Assembly (NCBI RefSeq): GCF_003258835.1
Contig: NZ_NPEV01000001.1
Location: forward strand, 186,001 to 250,000
Direction of reading: 5' to 3'
DNA: 64,000 nt
Source: Rhodobium orientis
GTDB taxonomy: Bacteria; Pseudomonadota; Alphaproteobacteria; Rhizobiales; Rhodobiaceae
Part shown: one piece after another, positions 61,543-64,000 of the stretch
Layout: the number at the start of each line of letters is the position of its first letter
Position numbering within the stretch: the stretch's first letter is position 1
Program-made: the position numbers and the translations under genes
Notes under the pieces: model-generated
The model's database searches: none
What the model was told of the DNA's origin: nothing
What the model saw: the letters and a program-made list of their open reading frames with translations, nothing else

Positions 61543-62580
61543 TCAGGCGGTCTGGCGGGCGATGATCTCAAAGCCGACGTCGACGACGTTTTCCTCCACC
61601 GGTTCGTCGTCGAGGCGGGCGAGCAGTGCTTCGGCCGAGCGCTCGCCGATGGTGACGCGGTCGATCTTGACGGTGGTCAGCGCCGGATAGGTAAAGGCGG
61701 CGAAATTCTGGTCGCCGAAGCCGACGATGGCAACGTCTTCGGGACTGGCCAGGCCGCGGGCCTGGGCCTCGACCAGAACCCCCTGTGCCACCGTGTCGGA
61801 ACTGCAGAAGACGGCAATCGGCGTCAACGTTGCAGCAAGCAGGTCGGCCAGCGCGCGGCGTCCGAGTTCCAGGCTGCTGACCGGGGAGAGGTAGCTGGTC
61901 TCCACCTTGTCGATGCCGCGTTCGGCGAGCTCGGCGGTGAAGGCGCGGTTGCGCAGGCGCGCGCGCGGATCGTCGGCGGAGGCAACGCCGAAGGTGCGGT
62001 GGCCGCGGTCGTGGAGATAGGCGGCGACGGAATGGCCGACCCGGGAATGGGAGAAGCCGACGGCGATATCGAGCGGCGTCGGGGTGATATCCCAGGTCTC
62101 CACGATCGGGATGCCGGCGGCCAAGAGGCGCTGGCGGCAGGTGGCGGAGTGGTGGATGCCGGTCAGGAAGATGGCGTCCGGACGCCGGCTCAGCACCGTG
62201 ACGACCAGTTCCTCCTCCGCATCGGGATCGTAGCCGGTCTCGCCGAGGAACACCTGGTAGCCGCTTTCCCGCACCCGCCGGGTGAAGCTCTGGATGGTTT
62301 CCGCATAGACGAGGTTGGCGATGCTGGGAACGATGGCCGCGATCAGGCGGCTGCGGCTGGAGGCGAGCCCGCCGGCGAGCAGGTTCGGGACGTAGCCGGT
62401 GGAGGCGATGGCGTCCTGAATCCGGCTCAGCGTCTTTGCAGCGACCTTTTCCGGGTGGTTGAGGGCGCGCGAGACCGTGGTCGGGGCAACGCCGGCGAGC
62501 CGTGCGACGCTTTCCAGCGTGACGCTGCGCGCCGTGTGGCGCAGCCGGCCATCGCTATTCTCGATCTTCTTGGTCGGCAT
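61543..62580 (-). CDS. LacI-family transcriptional regulator (GntR gluconate-type)
   Basis: A 345-residue repressor. The HTH is TLESVARLAGVAPTTVSRALNHPEKVAAKTL (core VAPTTVSRALN), the hinge PNLLAGGLASSRSR, and the effector domain SRLIAAIVPSIANLVYAETIQSF resembles gluconate/aldonate-responsive LacI members. ATG 62580 is chosen; a GTG at 62589 is possible. It starts 44 bases after the dehydratase gene on the same strand and probably controls that hexarate or hexonate pathway. Confidence 0.87.
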   Translation of the reverse strand: MPTKKIENSDGRLRHTARSVTLESVARLAGVAPTTVSRALNHPEKVAAKTLSRIQDAIASTGYVPNLLAGGLASSRSRLIAAIVPSIANLVYAETIQSFTRRVRESGYQVFLGETGYDPDAEEELVVTVLSRRPDAIFLTGIHHSATCRQRLLAAGIPIVETWDITPTPLDIAVGFSHSRVGHSVAAYLHDRGHRTFGVASADDPRARLRNRAFTAELAERGIDKVETSYLSPVSSLELGRRALADLLAATLTPIAVFCSSDTVAQGVLVEAQARGLASPEDVAIVGFGDQNFAAFTYPALTTVKIDRVTIGERSAEALLARLDDEPVEENVVDVGFEIIARQTA

Positions 62581-62623
62581 TCCAGCCACGAAGTGTCATC
62601 CACCTGCGAAACGGCCGGAAGCG

Positions 62624-64000
62624 TCACGTCACCGGCGCCGGGTTAAATAGCGTAAGGTCGTTGAAAATGCCAAGCCGGTCGGCGGCGGTTTGTCGCCGGC
62701 CGCTCGCCGTCTCAAGGATGAGGTGGAAGAGCTCGCGGCCGCAGTCCTCAATTGTCGCGCCTGCGGTCGCCACCCGTCCGGCGTCGAGGTCCATCAGGTC
62801 GTGCCAGCGGCCGGCAAGGGCCGAATTGGTCGCCACCTTCAGCGTCGGGCATTCGGCAAGGTTGTAGGGCGTGCCGCGGCCGGTGGTGAAGACGTGGACG
62901 TTCATGCCGGCGGCAAGCTGCAGGGTGCCGCAGACGAAATCGCCGGCCGGGGTGGCCGCGAAATTGAGGCCCTTGCGGCGGACCCGCTCGCCCGGGCCGA
63001 GCACGTCGACGATGCGGCTGGTGCCGGATTTGATCACAGAGCCGAGGGCCTTTTCGACGATGCCGGAAAGCCCGCCGGCCTTGTTGCCGGGCGTCGTGTT
63101 GGCGCTGCGGTCGGCGCCGCCCCGGCCGAGATAGGCGTCGTACCAGGCCATTTCGCGGGCAAGGGCCGCGGCAACCGCCTCGTCGGCGGCCCGTGGCGTC
63201 AGCAGGTGCACGGCGTCGCGGACCTCGGTGACTTCGGAAAAGAGGACCGTGCCGCCGGCGGCGACGATGAGGTCCGCGGCATAGCCGACGACCGGGTTGG
63301 CGGTCAGTCCGGAAAAGGCGTCGCTGCCGCCGCATTGCACGCCGACGACGAGGTCGGAGGCGGGGCAGGGCTCGCGGCGGCGGCGGTCGAGGCGCTCCAG
63401 GTGGCCTTCGGCCTGGCGGAGGATGCCGTCGACCATGGCGGCGAAGCCGGTGAACTGGAGATCCTGGAGGAAGAGGGTGGTGGCATCGTCGCCGGCTGCG
63501 CCTTCGGGCAGCAGCCGCTCCGGCCGCAGTTTTTCGCAGCCGAGGCCGATGACCATGACCTCGCCGCCGAAATTGGGGTTGCGGGCAAGGTTCTGCAGCG
63601 TGCGGATCGGCACCTTCGCGTCCGGCGCGGCGATGGCGACGCCGCAGCCATAGGAATGGTTGAGGCCGACGACGCCGTCGACATTGGGGTAGCGGGGGAG
63701 CAGCTCTTCGCGGATCCGCCGCACCACGTGGTCGACGACGCCGGCGACGCATTGCACGCTGGTGGTGATGGCAAGGAGGTTCTTTGTGCCGACGCTGCCG
63801 TCCGCGTTGCGGTAGCCGTCGAAGGAATAGCCGTCGAGTGCCGGCAGGATGGGCGAGGCGGCAACCGGTGGCGGCAGGGCGTCGAGGGACGGCGGCTCGG
63901 GCAGGTGGATGCGGTGTTCGTTGACCCAGGCGCCGCGGGCGAGCGGCGCCCTGGCGATGCCGATCACCGTGCCGTAGCGCAGCACCGACCCGCCTTCCGG
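62624..64000 (-). CDS. uxaA: UxaA family altronate/galactarate dehydratase, 5' part beyond window
   Basis: At least 458 residues, open to the right edge, so the N-terminal SAF-type domain is cut off: the visible start [24 protein letters not shown] is the end of that domain. The main domain shows [62 protein letters not shown] and [13 protein letters not shown], the iron-dependent hydro-lyase signatures. It should dehydrate altronate, galactarate or a related sugar acid to a 2-keto-3-deoxy acid. The LacI gene downstream on the same strand is its likely regulator. Confidence 0.9.
   Translation of the reverse strand, partial: PEGGSVLRYGTVIGIARAPLARGAWVNEHRIHLPEPPSLDALPPPVAASPILPALDGYSFDGYRNADGSVGTKNLLAITTSVQCVAGVVDHVVRRIREELLPRYPNVDGVVGLNHSYGCGVAIAAPDAKVPIRTLQNLARNPNFGGEVMVIGLGCEKLRPERLLPEGAAGDDATTLFLQDLQFTGFAAMVDGILRQAEGHLERLDRRRREPCPASDLVVGVQCGGSDAFSGLTANPVVGYAADLIVAAGGTVLFSEVTEVRDAVHLLTPRAADEAVAAALAREMAWYDAYLGRGGADRSANTTPGNKAGGLSGIVEKALGSVIKSGTSRIVDVLGPGERVRRKGLNFAATPAGDFVCGTLQLAAGMNVHVFTTGRGTPYNLAECPTLKVATNSALAGRWHDLMDLDAGRVATAGATIEDCGRELFHLILETASGRRQTAADRLGIFNDLTLFNPAPVT

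Noticed and set aside
1-64000. CRISPR arrays, insertion sequences, phage or integrase genes
   Set aside because: No regularly spaced repeats, transposase motifs, integrase motifs or target-site duplications were seen; the window reads as stable chromosomal or replicon metabolic DNA.

Overview
The window is GC-rich DNA with tightly packed, often overlapping genes. It is dominated by ABC and tripartite-tricarboxylate importers, each with a dedicated LysR, GntR, LacI or DeoR regulator. The gene families (Aap-type amino acid importer, hydantoinase/oxoprolinase pair, BtpA-like protein, DUF2778 protein, class III adenylate cyclase, a CAT-anticodon tRNA next to it) fit an alphaproteobacterium of the Hyphomicrobiales (Rhizobiales) type. 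This placement is an inference from gene content, and no genus is claimed. No insertion sequence, phage gene or CRISPR array was seen.

Layout. 1-1.1 kb: 3' end of an adenylate cyclase gene and a tRNA(CAT). 1.1-4.3 kb: threonine aldolase divergent from a LysR regulator, then a GntR/HutC regulator. 4.5-12.6 kb: ATP-dependent hydantoinase/oxoprolinase genes hyuA-hyuB, a complete tctCBA importer and a LysR gene. 12.7-21.8 kb: a CUT2-type sugar ABC system in which one permease is fused to an SMP-30/strictosidine-synthase-like propeller; a second, free propeller, the double ATPase, a class IV aminotransferase, an AhpD-like protein and a quinone oxidoreductase follow. 21.9-26.9 kb: LacI regulator plus metallophosphoesterase, divergent from a CUT1 binding protein and two permeases with no ATPase.

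27-38.5 kb: a nine-gene minus-strand operon (DeoR, BtpA-like, FGGY kinase, HAD phosphatase, second FGGY kinase, CUT2 permease, binding protein, ATPase, GH94-like phosphorylase). 38.6-43.7 kb: divergent SDR dehydrogenase and a complete CUT1 importer. 43.8-53.6 kb: amino acid module made of an AEC transporter, ketopantoate-reductase-like protein, class I aminotransferase and an Aap-type importer without its ATPase, divergent from a LysR regulator that is followed by ridA and a dadA-like oxidase. 53.6-58.7 kb: GH3 hydrolase, then an exported redox trio (PhoX-family protein, rubredoxin with an export signal, diheme cytochrome). 59-64 kb: histidine phosphatase, DUF2778 protein, LacI regulator and an altronate/galactarate-dehydratase-like gene running off the right edge.

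The window as a whole reads as a catabolic scavenging region of separate substrate modules. All six binding-protein genes are followed by an intercistronic hairpin, which suggests a common way of making more binding protein than membrane components. The parts least explained by known systems are the permease-propeller fusion cluster, the nine-gene GH94/BtpA/two-kinase operon and the PhoX/rubredoxin/diheme trio.
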